From Strobilurus pachycystidiatus (Eukaryota; Basidiomycota; Agaricomycetes; Agaricales; Physalacriaceae), in contig JAHLMK010000020.1 in the NCBI GenBank assembly GCA_019915135.1, positions 744,001-808,000 on the forward strand: DNA of 64,000 nt, in the 5' to 3' direction. Below the pieces are notes generated by a model that saw only the letters and a program-made list of their open reading frames with translations, did no database searches and was not told where the DNA came from. A program made the translations under genes and the position numbers. Shown here piece after piece: positions 18,613 to 30,775 of the stretch (position 1 is its first letter; each line of letters starts with the position of its first letter).

Positions 18613-21334
18613 GTGAGAAAAAACCTCATTCTTCACAGAGCCTTAAAGCACGCGGTCAGTGGGTGGTATTGTGACTGCTCGTCAATCCTGGAGGATATTG
18701 CAGAGCTGATCCGAGAGAGAACTGCGCCAGTGGCATTTGAGTTAGCTACTGCTGCAAAGGCAAAAGGTCATTACATGTCTGCTACTCAACTGGCGGAGGC
18801 AGGGATGCGTGTACAGGTGAATCCCGCCCCGTACTCGCAGGATGACGGGGAAGGTGCATACAGTGACAGCACTCAGTGCTTGCCAATGCCACTAGATGTT
18901 AAGAAAGTCTCAACAACGATGCCACCTCCCCCAACGTACGCTGAAGCCCGGAAAATCAGTAGACGTGCAGCCTACGAATACGAGCGGTCTCATCGCGGAC
19001 GGTCACTGGTCCAAAGTACCCGGCAAAGGAATCTGGCAAGGCTCACTGAACATAAGCCCGGGTCGCTGGCATTCTGGCAGGACTATAAAAGCTTACAAGG
19101 TGTGCGTAGTAATCAGCGCGTTGGACCACCCGTGGATGAGCTTGCTGAGGTTTTCTCATCACGTATGAATCCTCCCGCGGTTCCACCTGACTCGTTTGAT
19201 ATACCTGGAACGAGCCGCTGTTGATGCCGCAAATATTCCGAATACGTCTCGTCCTCCGGAGTCTGGCTCGGCATTTGATGTCAAGAGAGTGTTCTCTGAG
19301 GAGAGCATCAAGTGGGCAAAGCGACATATCCATGACCACATGTCAGCACACCCGGCCAAGGGATTTGACGGTGTAGGCTACGATACACTATTCAAAATTG
19401 AGGAGAGTGCTCTCTCGGATCTGTTCATTCAGTGCATGGAAAGCCAATCCACTCTCATGGTATGGCTCACAACACACATTATTGCGATCCTCAAGAAGGG
19501 AAAGAGTCGCAAGGACGCGGAAGGCTATCGAACTATAGGTCTCGAAAGCTGTGTCTAGAAAATGATGACTCTGTTAATCCATCGCGCAGTGTACAATTGG
19601 GCAAATGAAAGTGGCTTCATCCCACCGTTCCAAAATGGGTTCCGTGCCACATACCGGACGAACAACAACGCATTTGTGTTACATTACCTGATTGAAGTGT
19701 GCCGCGCCCAGGGAAAGAAGCTATGGGTGGCTTTCGTGGATATCAGTAACGCCTTTCCGTCCACAAATCACGACATGCTTTGGACAAAGCTGCACAATTT
19801 AGGGTTTACCGGACAGATATTTGACTGGCTGCGCAATCTCTACACCAATATGTCCTACGAGGTCCATGCTAACGGCGAAGTATCGGAGGACTTCAAGGCT
19901 AAGATGGGTGTTCTGATTGGTGATCCTGCCTCGCCTACATTGTGGATTCTTTTCATGCACGATCTTCGTCTGGACACGCACCCCGATGACGTCTACTTAA
20001 TGGCCACAGCGATCTCGCTTCTTGCACATGCAGACGACGTTGCTATAGTGTCTAGCACTGTAAAAGGTCTTCAACATCATCTGCACACATTTGCTGTGTG
20101 GTGCAGACGCAATGCACTTGTGGTTAACAGTCTTAAGTCGTGGGTTATGGTATTTGGCAGCTTACCAAAGGAGCTACCAGTTATAACCTTGGCAGGAAAG
20201 GCTGTCAAATACACGGACGTGTTCACATATGTCGGGGTTACATTCCGTTCGACATCGTAACATCTTTGCCCGACACTATGACCGGATGGCCACAGAAGCA
20301 CGCAAGAATGCGAATGTTGTCCTGGCCTTAGAAGCAGTTGTGGGATTCTTGCCTCCAGATATTGGTAGACTGCTGTATATGACGCGCGTTGATCCATTCT
20401 TGATCAGTGGCTGCGACGTTATGCCCGATGTAACAACAGATCTACTTGAGCAACTGGAGAATGTACAACACAGCTTCCTTCGACGGCTACTGGGAGTCAA
20501 CTCACGTTCTATGCTTGCACCTCTGTTTACGGAACTAGCTATTGTCTCGCTTCGATACCGGCGCTTGATAATTCTGCTCCGTTTTCTGCAATACATTGTC
20601 CGCCTCCCGGATGATTGCTATGCTCGCTTGGCTTTTGATGCTCTCTGCTTGCTTCACAGGCAAAAAGAACCGACATGGATTGGGGATATGGAGAATATCC
20701 TACTTTCTCTCCCCTCGCCATTGATTATGTCGGATGCTGCCTCATTGACACCCGAGAAGATAGAGGAGCTGATCAAAGCGGTACAGGAGATCTACGAGAA
20801 AGACTTACAAGACAAGATCAATGCCTCAGACCGTCTTTACTTGTTGCACGGTAGACTCGAACTGATTGCTGGTGAGAAACCAAAGTACAAGGTGTTGTAC
20901 TTCCGCCACTATCTCCGTGTGTCTAGTTCAGCACACAGAAAGGCGGTGACACGCCTGCTCTTAAGTGACCACAGCTTGGCACTGGAGCAGATGCGACACG
21001 CGTCACGGTATATCCCGGCAGTTCCCAGAGAGGCCCGCCTATGCCCGTTCTGTCATCTGGAAGTCGAGTCACCCAAACACGCGGTGCTGATATGCTCATC
21101 CTCGGATCTACTTGTAGATGTCCGCAACGAGGCGTTCGAGAAACTTGCTGTCTGTTTCCTCGACTCAAGTTTGATTGTGCACGGAATGGTATTACCCAGT
21201 CAAATGCCGTTCATGTTCTTAAATCACTCATATTCCACGAGAAATCAATTGGAATTATGGCAAAGCTGATTTATGAAGTCCTTGCTATATATGACCTGGA
21301 ACCCATGCACAGAGTCTTGGAACTACCGGCTTAA
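18613..21334 (+). pseudogene. Degenerate LINE (non-LTR retrotransposon) reverse transcriptase
   Basis: The coding sequence is split over frames: 18613-19224, 19196-19558, in-frame TAG at 19556-19558, 19562-20260, then 20229-21269 in another frame.  RT hallmarks are visible: FQNGFR (19629 on), a VDISNAFPS block with the first catalytic Asp, the ADD-type active site AHADDVAIVS near 20030, and a C-terminal CPFC...H...C zinc-binding motif near 21040. No endonuclease domain was recognised upstream, so the copy is 5'-truncated as well as broken by two frameshifts and one stop. A second LINE tail with the same C-terminal pattern is at 40544-41116. Confidence 0.85.
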
Positions 21335-21534
21335 TTCATACATGCAGAATTTGTGTTGCGGTTTATGCGGTTGACTGCATGCTAGTTTCTGATCCGGGTT
21401 TCCGCCTTGAGGATCTACAGTCTTAAACGCGGCGAGCTCGTCCTCTTGGTAGGGATTCGGTGTAGGAGTATGTACATTAGCCATGTAATAAGCTCTTACA
21501 ACTCGGCCGCTCATCTTGGACCTTGTCGAGTCAT

Positions 21535-21862
21535 CAGGAAACGCCCTATTATCTTAAGTTGACTCAAAGCTGATAGATTAGTCGCATCTGCTATAAAGCT
21601 GTCAAAGTACCCTCAAGCCCCAAAAGTGTTACAAAGTAACTACAAGATGATAGCAGCTATGCAATAGCTTGAAGACGCTGCAAGTTGTATACAAATACTT
21701 GCAGTTTAATAGCAACAAAACATATATCTTCAGTTGCTATGTGTTACCTTCAAGCTTATGTCTCTCATGCAATGACTTGTAAGTATTTCTAATCAACTTA
21801 ATATATCGAATTGAATAAAAACTACTTCAAAGTACTATCAATCAGTTTCTATGTAATTCTAT
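21535..21862. repeat. Left TIR and subterminal region
   Basis: About 25-30 bp of TIR, then AT-rich sequence with scattered CAAG-type motifs and no gene. It ends at the transposase stop codon. Confidence 0.6.
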
Positions 21863-24800
21863 CTAAGCTAGATAAATAGTTTGATAAGTATATATACTAA
21901 GCCAATTATTAAGTAAAAATTCGTCACAGGTATCTAATACTGAGCTCTTTGAGATAGGAATGTCCCACTGATCTGGCGAACACTTCACCCAATTTGGTGT
22001 CAGGTGGGCACTTTGACGAATATTGATCAAAGGAATAATGGACCATTGCCTTTTGATGTGATCTGGCAAGTAGGCTTTGGCGAGGGAAGGTAAGCGATGA
22101 GTGCGAGCAGCCTTAGCAGTCAAAGAGGGCTTGGTATACCACTCAATATATGCTAATGGATATCGTGGCCAATGTTCGGGAGTGTTCAAGGCAACACCAT
22201 GTAATGTCATCTTTGCAGGAAGTTTGAAGATGACATGAACACGGCCGACACGAGTACCTAATCAACAGTGAGTGATTGAACAATGAATACATGAAAGAGA
22301 TCAATTACCTTGAAGGCCCACGTTCTCAGCATCATCGCCGGTAAGAACAATGACAGTGTCAAATCGCCCACCGTCCAGTGGAGTTGCTTTGACCACATCC
22401 CGAACTTCAAAGTCATCTGTGATTCCCTCTCGTCCAAACTTGAATGAATAATAAACGTCAACGCCCATAAATGGTAGAGCAGGATATTCCTGAGCCGCTG
22501 CACCCAATTTATCTCGACCCAGAGCAATAAGATAGGCAAGGAGGTGAGGGGTGAAGTAGGGAATACGATGTTGTTTTGCAATACGGGTCAGGAGTTTGTT
22601 GGGGATGCTTGGGTGTTTTGGAAGAGAGACTTTCTGAACACGTCCACTGTGCGCAACAGGTGACACTAGAGCAGAGGGTACACCTTCAGCAGGACATGGT
22701 GGAATATCAGGAGGCTCAGAGGATGCGGAGGAGACATATCTTGATACTGTGAACTTATGTCAGTCGATAACTTAGACAGCATCGCCACAATGACTCACCA
22801 GCCTGCTTTTGGACCCAAACGGTATATCGAGCAAAGGCATGGATATTCTCCTTGCGAAGAACCCAGGTCGTCATTTGTGGATACTCGTCCCGCTTGTTCG
22901 AGGCCCGCCAGCCTTTTTTGGAGAAGTCGATGTGAAGACGCTCAAACATCTCAGTATTGAAGTTGTTGGTAGCTCCAAATAGACGAATGGAGGTGACATA
23001 ATGGCGAAGTGAGTGTATTTTGGGAATGTTGAAGTTTTCACGAAGGCCGACCTGCTCAATATTAGATCAGATAATACAAAACAAGGAGAGAACTACTCAC
23101 ATCAATGAAATAATCCTTGTTGGCATGCCACTCATCAAGAGCCTTGTCCATGTAGCCAAGTGTATCCTCCTCATGTGTAGAATATTGAGCAAGGTAGATG
23201 AAATCAAGGATAGCGCGACAAGCAATGACACCACGTTCAGGAATATCTGAACCAACGAGGCAGGCAAGGAGGATCTTCCCCATATTCTTCCGCTCTGCGC
23301 CGCTGACCTGCGAGAGAGCGCTGATTCCATTTTTGAAGTGACGGAGACCCAAACCTGGGGGCAGACATCGAATGCGTCGGTCCATCTCCTCCTCCGTCAA
23401 GAGAGTTTGACACCAATCAATGAGATGTTTGAGAACTCCCTGATATAGCTGATGGAGAACATCTGGCGTCGTGCTGAGATGGATGTTCGTGTGGGGAAGA
23501 TCAGCCCAAAAAGGCTTCGGAACATGTCCAGACACGTTCTGAGACATGCACGTCTCGAAATAAGTCGTCCTGGAGGTCGTCGTCTCGTCGGCATCAGACA
23601 TCACCCCAAGCGTCCACATGGGCGTTCGCAGTGCCCATTCCGTATCATCGCCCATCTCTGCTGGGTCACACTGGCACTTGGGACAGGAGCCGTACTTTGC
23701 ACAAGTCACAAGACATTGTTCAGGATAGTCGGCAACATAACTCGCCAAGATGGGGTGCACCATGCGAACAGCCCCGTCGCCACTCGTCATCTCCACGCCA
23801 GTTTTTCCCGCCTCGATAAGGGGTGAGAAGATCTCAGTCATCGCAGCGTGGAAGAGGCGCTGATATCGAGAACGCATGGCAGCCTTGGAGATGTTCCCCT
23901 TGTTGAGCTTCTCGATGGGGAGGTATCCAACGAGAATACAAGCTAGCTGGGATGGCTTGCGTCGCAGATGGCTGGGAATGTTTCCAAGAGTGAGATAGAC
24001 AGGGTACGCCTGGCGACTGCCCGAGAATTGAGTGAGCTGGGTCTTGTCGGTCGATACTATCAGAGGTGCAACAGTGTGACCTATTGGAAGCTTATCCTGA
24101 TAGTTGTGTGAGTTGGCAAAATCAACAAATAAGAGGGAATCAATTACCTGGATAAAGTGCCACCATTTGGCGGTCCACATTTCATTGTACAGACGTCGGT
24201 CGCGCTCCTTGTTGCTGAAGAGGGTACTTGGCTTGTAAACAAGATGGCTTGCTAGTTCGGGATCACCCCAGAGGGAGCGAATGGACTCGAGAATGTCCCG
24301 ATGACGGAGGGTGAATTGTTCATCGGGAAAATCGGGGAAAGAGAGATGTTTGACCTTCCAGTTGCCAGCGCGACGAGGTAAAGAATCCACAATCTTGTGA
24401 AGGCCGCGTGTAGTGCTGTATGACAGACCAAGCTTTTCTCGCACCTGAAAAGGGTAAAATGAGCGAAAAGCACTGACAATGAGATATGAAACTTACACCC
24501 GGAATACTCAAGAGTTCGTTGAAGGCATTGTGGCCTATGCCTTGATTGACCATCCACTGTGCAATTTGCCAGTCTAAGGCGGAGGCAAACGGCTTGTACC
24601 ACTCCAGATCTGTGAGGTCCGGGGCACCGCTACCATCCATGACTACATCGGGAGTAAAATTGGTGCCGAATAACGCTGCCCACTGCTCATGGACGTTGGT
24701 CGACATACGAAGGATCTTCCCCGCCGTTCCATGCTCATCAGAAACACGCTCCGATAACTCGTCGTCCTCATCGTCATCGAGATAACGGGCACGGCCACCA

Positions 24801-25333
24801 AGCAGAGTCTGCATGCGAATACGCTGTGTGGACGGTCCCGGGCCCGCCTGACCCAGCGCTGGGAGGTCGTCAAGAGTTTCGAACACCTCCAACGCCTCAG
24901 CATTCTCAAGCCACGCCCGGAAAGCAGCACCGGCATTTTCGTCTTCGTCAATGTCGAGATCATCGTCCTCGGCGTTAGGTTGGGTTTCCTCCTCCCCTCC
25001 ACCACCAGTCTCGTCATCCTCAGGTAAGTGCCCTGCATCAACGGAGACAGGCTCATCAAGGTCGTTGTCGTCGTCGCCATCATCGGTATTCTCACGAGCA
25101 GCATGGAAATCCGGTGTGGACTGATACGCATCAAAGACGGCAGCGGATTGAGAGGCTACCTCGATAATAGGAGCGGCAACAAGAGTGGAGTTCGCAAGGT
25201 GCTCCGGGGACTTCCCGCGCGTAAGCCAGCCTTTGCAGGTCTTGGCCTGTCGGAGGTGACTTCGCATGCCGCCCACTGTCGCAAAACGACGGCTGCATTC
25301 CGGGTTCTCGCAAGGGACTAGTTGAGGTGGCAT
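21863..25333 (-). CDS. Plavaka-type transposase (1071 aa)
   Basis: Six exons: 25333-24497, 24444-24148, 24096-23101, 23051-22799, 22746-22309, 22257-21863; every junction keeps the frame. The N-terminus has a zinc finger of C2H2 type (CENPECS...H), then an acidic stretch. The catalytic core shows the family blocks STDKTQLTQFSG with a catalytic Asp, AYPVYLTLGN, YPEQCLVTCAK...CPKCQC, and later TEMFERLHIDF with a downstream GWRASNKRDE block. These are the blocks I know from Plavaka transposases, an EnSpm/CMC-related group abundant in basidiomycetes. The length fits the family. No stop or frameshift was seen. It is divergent from the passenger gene at 26219. It probably cuts and pastes the element by the ends at 21535 and 31701. 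Confidence 0.88.
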
Positions 25334-26218
25334 AGCAGATATAGTAGGCGTGTAGGGACAAGGCTTGTACAGCATCAGTTACGCATGCGAAAGGAATAAA
25401 AAAAGTGCAACTTACATGCGAAATCAAAGAGAATTGGGGTCGAGTGTGTGTAAGAGCTGCGGGACTATACGTGAATTGAGATGCGCTGCAAAAAACTAAT
25501 CAGCACTTGACGTGAAAATTTGGGAGTCTAGCGTGAGCCTGCCCTGCCATCTCGGCGCTGCGGCTGGCGTTGGAAGTAGGCTCAAGGTCGGCCCTTTGAT
25601 CGACAAAGCCAGCCGCCGCGTCAAGAGGGCCGGAGAAGATACGCGAAGGTGGAGAATGACACGTACAAATTTGATTCTGAGCAGCGCGGGACGACGAGAT
25701 GACAATCGGTGGAATATCCTGTAAAAGATGCGATAAATATGTGCTCGAACCGGTGTGACAAGGGGAACGACGGACCCACAGAGACGAAAGAGATCTAGAA
25801 AAACGTTGATTCGTCAGTAAGTAGATACTACGGGGAGGCGGGCCAAAGGAGCGCAAACGGCGGGCATGGGCACTGGCGAGCGAGCGGGCAAAAGAAGGAG
25901 GAAATGACGCTTACCGGAGCGACGGAGTCTGCGTTGAGAGAGTGGCAGTGTACTTGTGCAAGACAGAGTACGGCCAAAAATGCGAAAAGGTACTTGTGCA
26001 AGACAGAGTACATGCGAATCGTATTTGTGCAAGACAGAATACGATATACGGCGGTCCGGGGGCGGAGCAGTGTGCTCGACGGGCGGCGCAGAAGTCTCGA
26101 GGCCAGGTCTAGCGGCGTGGGCGGGTGGTGGGACACTTGACTCAGACGGGAACCGGACTTGATTGTGCGCACGGGCCATGTTTGGTCCTGTCGTGCATCA
26201 GCCTTAGTGACGAATAGG
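25334..26218. promoter_or_regulatory. Divergent promoter region of the Plavaka element
   Basis: This 885-bp gap separates the transposase from the first passenger gene. No gene is convincing here. It carries the three 22-bp repeats at 25950-26042. Confidence 0.4.
25950..26042. repeat. Three 22-bp repeats with hairpin-forming ends
   Basis: GTACTTGTGCAAGACAGAGT-AC occurs at 25950-25971 and 25990-26011. A variant at 26021-26042 has GTATT...AATAC ends. In the third copy both ends changed together, so the 5-bp end pairing is kept. The position between divergent genes suggests a protein-binding site. Confidence 0.7.
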
Positions 26219-28740
26219 ATGATCGATAATCTCAACATCGATCCCATCGCTCAACCATCGCCACCCCAGCAAACTCGAACCCGCCCGCCCACCACTTCGC
26301 TCCGGCGCACTACGATCTTGCATCTAGTGCTACAGCACGATCTTGCATCTGCTGTTCGGTCTCGGTCTTGTGCCAGATCTGACATGGAGTCCGACGCGGA
26401 GTCCAACATCGAGTCCGACGCTGAGTCCAACGCTGAGTCCACCATAGAGTCGTATAACGGGCGGCTCGGGCGCGTCTTTGCCTCCCATGGCGTCTTTGTG
26501 ACCACACCCAACGCCGACTACATCCCCGCCGACCTCCTGATTGGTGAACGGCATGTTCGCCTGCGCCGCAACTACCGATTTGGGCAGGACGACCCTCTGT
26601 TGCACCCCCAGTATTTCGATGAACGTGTACCTCACCTGTCCTGCGTGCCGCACCCCGACAAGCGGGTCGCCGCCGATAACGACGCTCTGTGGTATACCCC
26701 CGATGAGGCCAAGGACTTCGTCTGCGAACAGGACGCTTGTATGTCACGGAATGTCGGGCGGTTGAGCCAACGCCTGCGCCTGGAGATCTCAGAGGCGACT
26801 TTCACCACCCTGTGGCGTGTCAAGTCCATGCTGGAAGATGAGCGCCAAGCTCCCGCGCGCACCGACCGAGTCTTATGCACGCTCCAGCCCCGCCTCAAGT
26901 ATCTCACTCAGCGTTTGAATCTCGTCTCTTCCTTCCCCGAGGCGTTGGCGCTGTATTGTCATACGGCTCGCGTTGCTCTCGAACTGTTGGGCCGAGTCGT
27001 CTGGTTCACCGTCGTCCGCTATCGATATTATAATCTGCCTGAACCGCGTTACGGTTCCACACCCGGCGAGGGGACGGTCTCTGTTGCGAGAACGGTGGGA
27101 GCCCTCACCTTTGATTTGACAGTGGCAGAGAATCTTCACAAGGTGCGCATGATTGTACTTTGTTTCGTGAGTTGCAACTAACCATTGGAATAGTGCGGCA
27201 TCCCAGTTTGGCTTGTTCGCCCTCTAGACCTCAAAGTTGGCATCACTTGCACCGAATGGCTTGACGAAACCGTCCTTCCCGCTGCCGCTCCTTGGGCAGA
27301 GGAAGATTTCTGGTGTGAGGCCGATCCTCCCTTCTCACCCATTTTCGCCGGCGAGTCGCTCGACATCATGCGGCGTTACGCCGCCATGTACAAACACGTC
27401 TCCGAAATGATGAGCTCTTACTCGTCCATGTCCGTGTCTGTCGCCATTTCCTCATCATCCACACCATCATCGACTACACCTCCCATCCCATCGTCATCTA
27501 CACCTTCATCGTCTATGTCTCGCCTCTCCTCCAGCTCCGCAAAGGTGACGACCACGGTCTCTAAGAATTTACGCACATCACCTTGTAAGCATTTTTTTTA
27601 ATTAGCTATCTAGTTATCGGCTGACAGATTCTTGCAGATCCAACCTCTAGTCCACGCGGCACGAAAGAGCCATCTCGTCGCCCTAACAGAGCTCCTCCGC
27701 AACCCAACCGCGACAAGTTCGTAGACGTCTCCACGCCCTTGATGCCCGACTCCATACCTGCTTGGGCCGATGCAGCAGCTGCTGTCAGTAAAGCGGGGCT
27801 CGTCTCGCAAACTCGCAAGCCCTGGCCCGGTACAAGACAAGGTTACGCGCTACCGGACCCGAACCTTCTTGTCAGTTCGAAGGATGATGAGACCATCAGT
27901 GGGCAGCTCCGGATTCTCGTGAAGCTTTGGCGCGTGCTGATCTATCGCATCACGGCTCTGTCGTTGGACGTCTTCAGCTCACAGCAATGGCGTTCAATCA
28001 TGACGATAGAGACGCATGATGCACTACAGCCGGGTTCGAAGGCATACAACCGGCGGCAGGAGATGCAAGACCTTCTGAACAAGTGTCTCCAGGACTCCAA
28101 GAAACAGGTATTCCCTTTTGCTTGACTTTGCGTCTTTTCTCGGGCTGACCTTTCGCAGGGTGTCTGTAATTTCGTGAATATGGCCTCTGCTCCGCTCCGT
28201 TGGTATGGAGAAGCGGTCTCACTCCAGACCCCACTGTCACCAGCGGAGACTCGACCGATTTTGTGGGAGCTTTGCGAGGTGAACTTCCGCTGGGAGATAC
28301 TGTCCTTGGACTCCGTCCTCTACACATTGAAGGACCCCAGCTCCGATACCAATGAGTGGACACCACTCGATGCAGACACGCGGGCCGATCGCGAAGCCGC
28401 AATCCTCGACGCTATTCCCTATTTTGATGTAGCGCTCGTGCCGCGCAGAGTCAGTGGTGGGTGGGGAACCGAGGGATTCGCTGCGCAGGATGCGCGGCAG
28501 CGCCGTGAGTCGATGTTCGGTCTCTTTCGGGTGATGCAAGGGTGGAGGTACTCTCGGGAACATATTCCACGTACTGTCTGGGACTCCGGTGAGGCTTTAC
28601 GCAGCGTGGCCATCGAACGCTCGAGCAGTGCTCTCCGGGATGCCGAGTACAATGTTGCGTACTGGTATATAACCCTCTTTTGCGAGGTGTTCAATCGGCC
28701 GCCTGTCCTCCCTCACTGCTGCTCTCCCTCCGCTCATTAG
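26219..28740 (+). CDS. Passenger gene A, agaricomycete hypothetical protein (788 aa)
   Basis: Four exons: 26219-27142, 27194-27584, 27638-28107, 28159-28740; phases 0, 1, 0 join without a stop. ATG 26219 is the first ATG in the frame; 26383 is an alternative. It begins with a disordered part and a repeated ESDAESN run, then a globular region. The intron 1 junction gives NLHK-CGIPVWLVRP, a block I know from many uncharacterised mushroom proteins. A Ser-rich linker (27400-27540) and a second globular half rich in Trp and Leu follow. No catalytic motif recognised. It lies between the element's TIRs and is divergent from the transposase, so I infer cargo or an accessory of the element. Confidence 0.72.
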
Positions 28741-29075
28741 CTTGCCAGTCTTGGCCTTTGTTCATGTGACGTGCTATGAGCGCCGCCGATTTTTTTTATC
28801 TTGTGCAATTATCTCCAATATCTTGTGTATCCGCTACAGCGCCGTGCCCTCCGTGGCAATAATGCATTCCATTTCTTGCCATTATCGTCCCACTCTGTGA
28901 GTCGTGTGAATTGGCGTGGTCCGTGCACGCGTTTGATTGCAGGGTAAGTAGCGAACCCTGAGATCAAAGGATATATAAGGCTGTTTGTGTGGTGCGTCGT
29001 TCTTTACTTCTTCCCCCCACATTCCTTTTTACTTTTTCTTTCTCGTCCTCGTACCGCCTCTCTGCTCACCGTACC
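28741..29075 (+). other. Spacer and promoter of passenger gene B
   Basis: TATATAAGG near 28970, about 100 bp before the ATG at 29076, followed by a CT-rich stretch typical of fungal start regions. No gene. Confidence 0.45.
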
Positions 29076-30775
29076 ATGCCGTCTCCTGCGCCTGCTGTCT
29101 TGCACACAGGTCGTACTCGCGCCCCTACTCGCGCCCCCGCTGTCATGCACACGGGTGGTAAATCATCGTCTCCCGCCGTTGCTTCCGCTGCCCAGAAGGA
29201 GAAGAGCGCGCGCGCCGCTGCCGCTCTGAAGAAGGCGGAGAGGGCCGCGCAAGCAGAAGGCATGTAGTTTCCTTGTCATTTCTTTTATGGCTAACAGTGT
29301 TTAACAGCCATTCGGAAACGCAACGCTGCACTGCTTGCGGCGGAAGAGGAAAGTGACGATGAGCTCGCTGCCCTCGCAGGCGGGCATCAAGGTATATTTC
29401 TCTCTGTGACTTTGCTATATCCCGCTAATATGATGCAGCGCCTCCTCCTGTTGTCACTGATGCAGGCGGCGAGGACGCTGAGGACGCCGAGGCTGACAGA
29501 CTGCCCGCTTCCTCCGACGTTGAGGACGACATTCCAGTCGCCTCTAGTGACCCAGTCGAGTATGATCAGTCGTCTGACGCAATCGTATGTTACATTTGCT
29601 TTACTTGCTTACAACATTCTTCTGACTCCGCTACAGACCGTTGCTTCTGACAATCCATTCGTCACACCTCGCAAGACTGCCAAACGAGGCCGCGGTCGTC
29701 GCAACCATGACAGCGACGATGAAGAGGAGCAGATGCCCAACAAGAGCGCCAAGGTCACCGCTACCCAGATCTCTCCCGCCTCTCAACGTCTCGGTGTGCA
29801 GAGTAAGAAGCACATGGTTGTCGTCACTGCCACCCGTACTCCGTATCCGGGTCCCCTTAATCGTCTCAGTCATGCAGCGGACGTTATCAAGGAGGCCGCC
29901 ACTGCTCCGGGTGCTGACCCTGAACTCCTCGCAACCTGGGAGCGCCTCCAGCAGTCCCCGAACAAATGGCAAAAGCTTCTCATTTGGGTACGTTTGCTGC
30001 TTTTCTTATGTGAGCTTGCTTCATGAATTGTTAGGTCACGTATGCTCGCGGCCAGCTCATGAATGCGATCATTCGGGTTGCGCGTGAGCAACTGTCCGCT
30101 TTGGGCATTCCGGGGTCCATGCGCCCGACTGAGATTGTTGAGGTCATTTCCTGGTTCATCAAGACTGAGGCTTATAAGTTCGGTGGCTTGGATATCCTGG
30201 TAAGGTCTAGCTATTTGGATTACCTTATAGCTAACATCCTCTCCAGAAAAGGACCTTTGATAACGATATGCCCTTTCAGGCTGGGTTTTTCGAGGCTGTG
30301 CCCCGCGCTCTGTTCATGGAGGGCCGGGGTAAGGCCAACTCTGAAATGTTCCGAACTCTCATTGAACTTCAGAAGTTGCCCACTGTCTTCATGGCCTTGA
30401 CTATGACTGCTGTAAGTTTCTTTGATCACTTCACTGTCAGTCATCTAATGATGAGTCTAGATTGAACATGCTCTTGAAGAATGGCGCGATGGTACCATGC
30501 GTCGCACCGACTTCAAAGAGGATTCTTCGGTTCGCTACTTTTATCATCTAGCTGGTTTGGAGCATGTGGAGTCTCAGGCTCCCAAGTTCATTGCTTCCAT
30601 TCAGTCTGCCTTATTCAAGGATATGCTGTGAGTTGTCTTCTTCAGCTCTATTGTCATTCTGATATCTTTTGCTAGCATCCATACCAACAAGACCTTCCTT
30701 CTGGAATCCCCTGTCTCTCATGCGATGGGCTCTTTGAACTTTGCTGCTTTGGAGGCATCCGTCGCTTCTGCCTAA
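29076..30775 (+). CDS. Passenger gene B, DUF6532-like protein (453 aa)
   Basis: Eight exons: 29076-29259, 29308-29391, 29439-29584, 29637-29987, 30035-30199, 30247-30411, 30461-30627, 30676-30775; all phases agree. Intron 1 is best explained by a GC donor (GAAG|GCATGT). The N-terminus is Ala/Lys-rich with a coiled stretch, then acidic and a basic segment (KRGRGRRN). The C-terminal globular domain (from about 29930) includes a TYARGQLMNAIIRVAREQ helix, a conserved SWFIKTEAYKF block and a downstream FFEAVPRALFMEG block. This layout resembles the fungal DUF6532 domain. Function unknown. It sits inside the 10.2 kb TIR element, 336 bp after gene A on the same strand. Confidence 0.75.
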
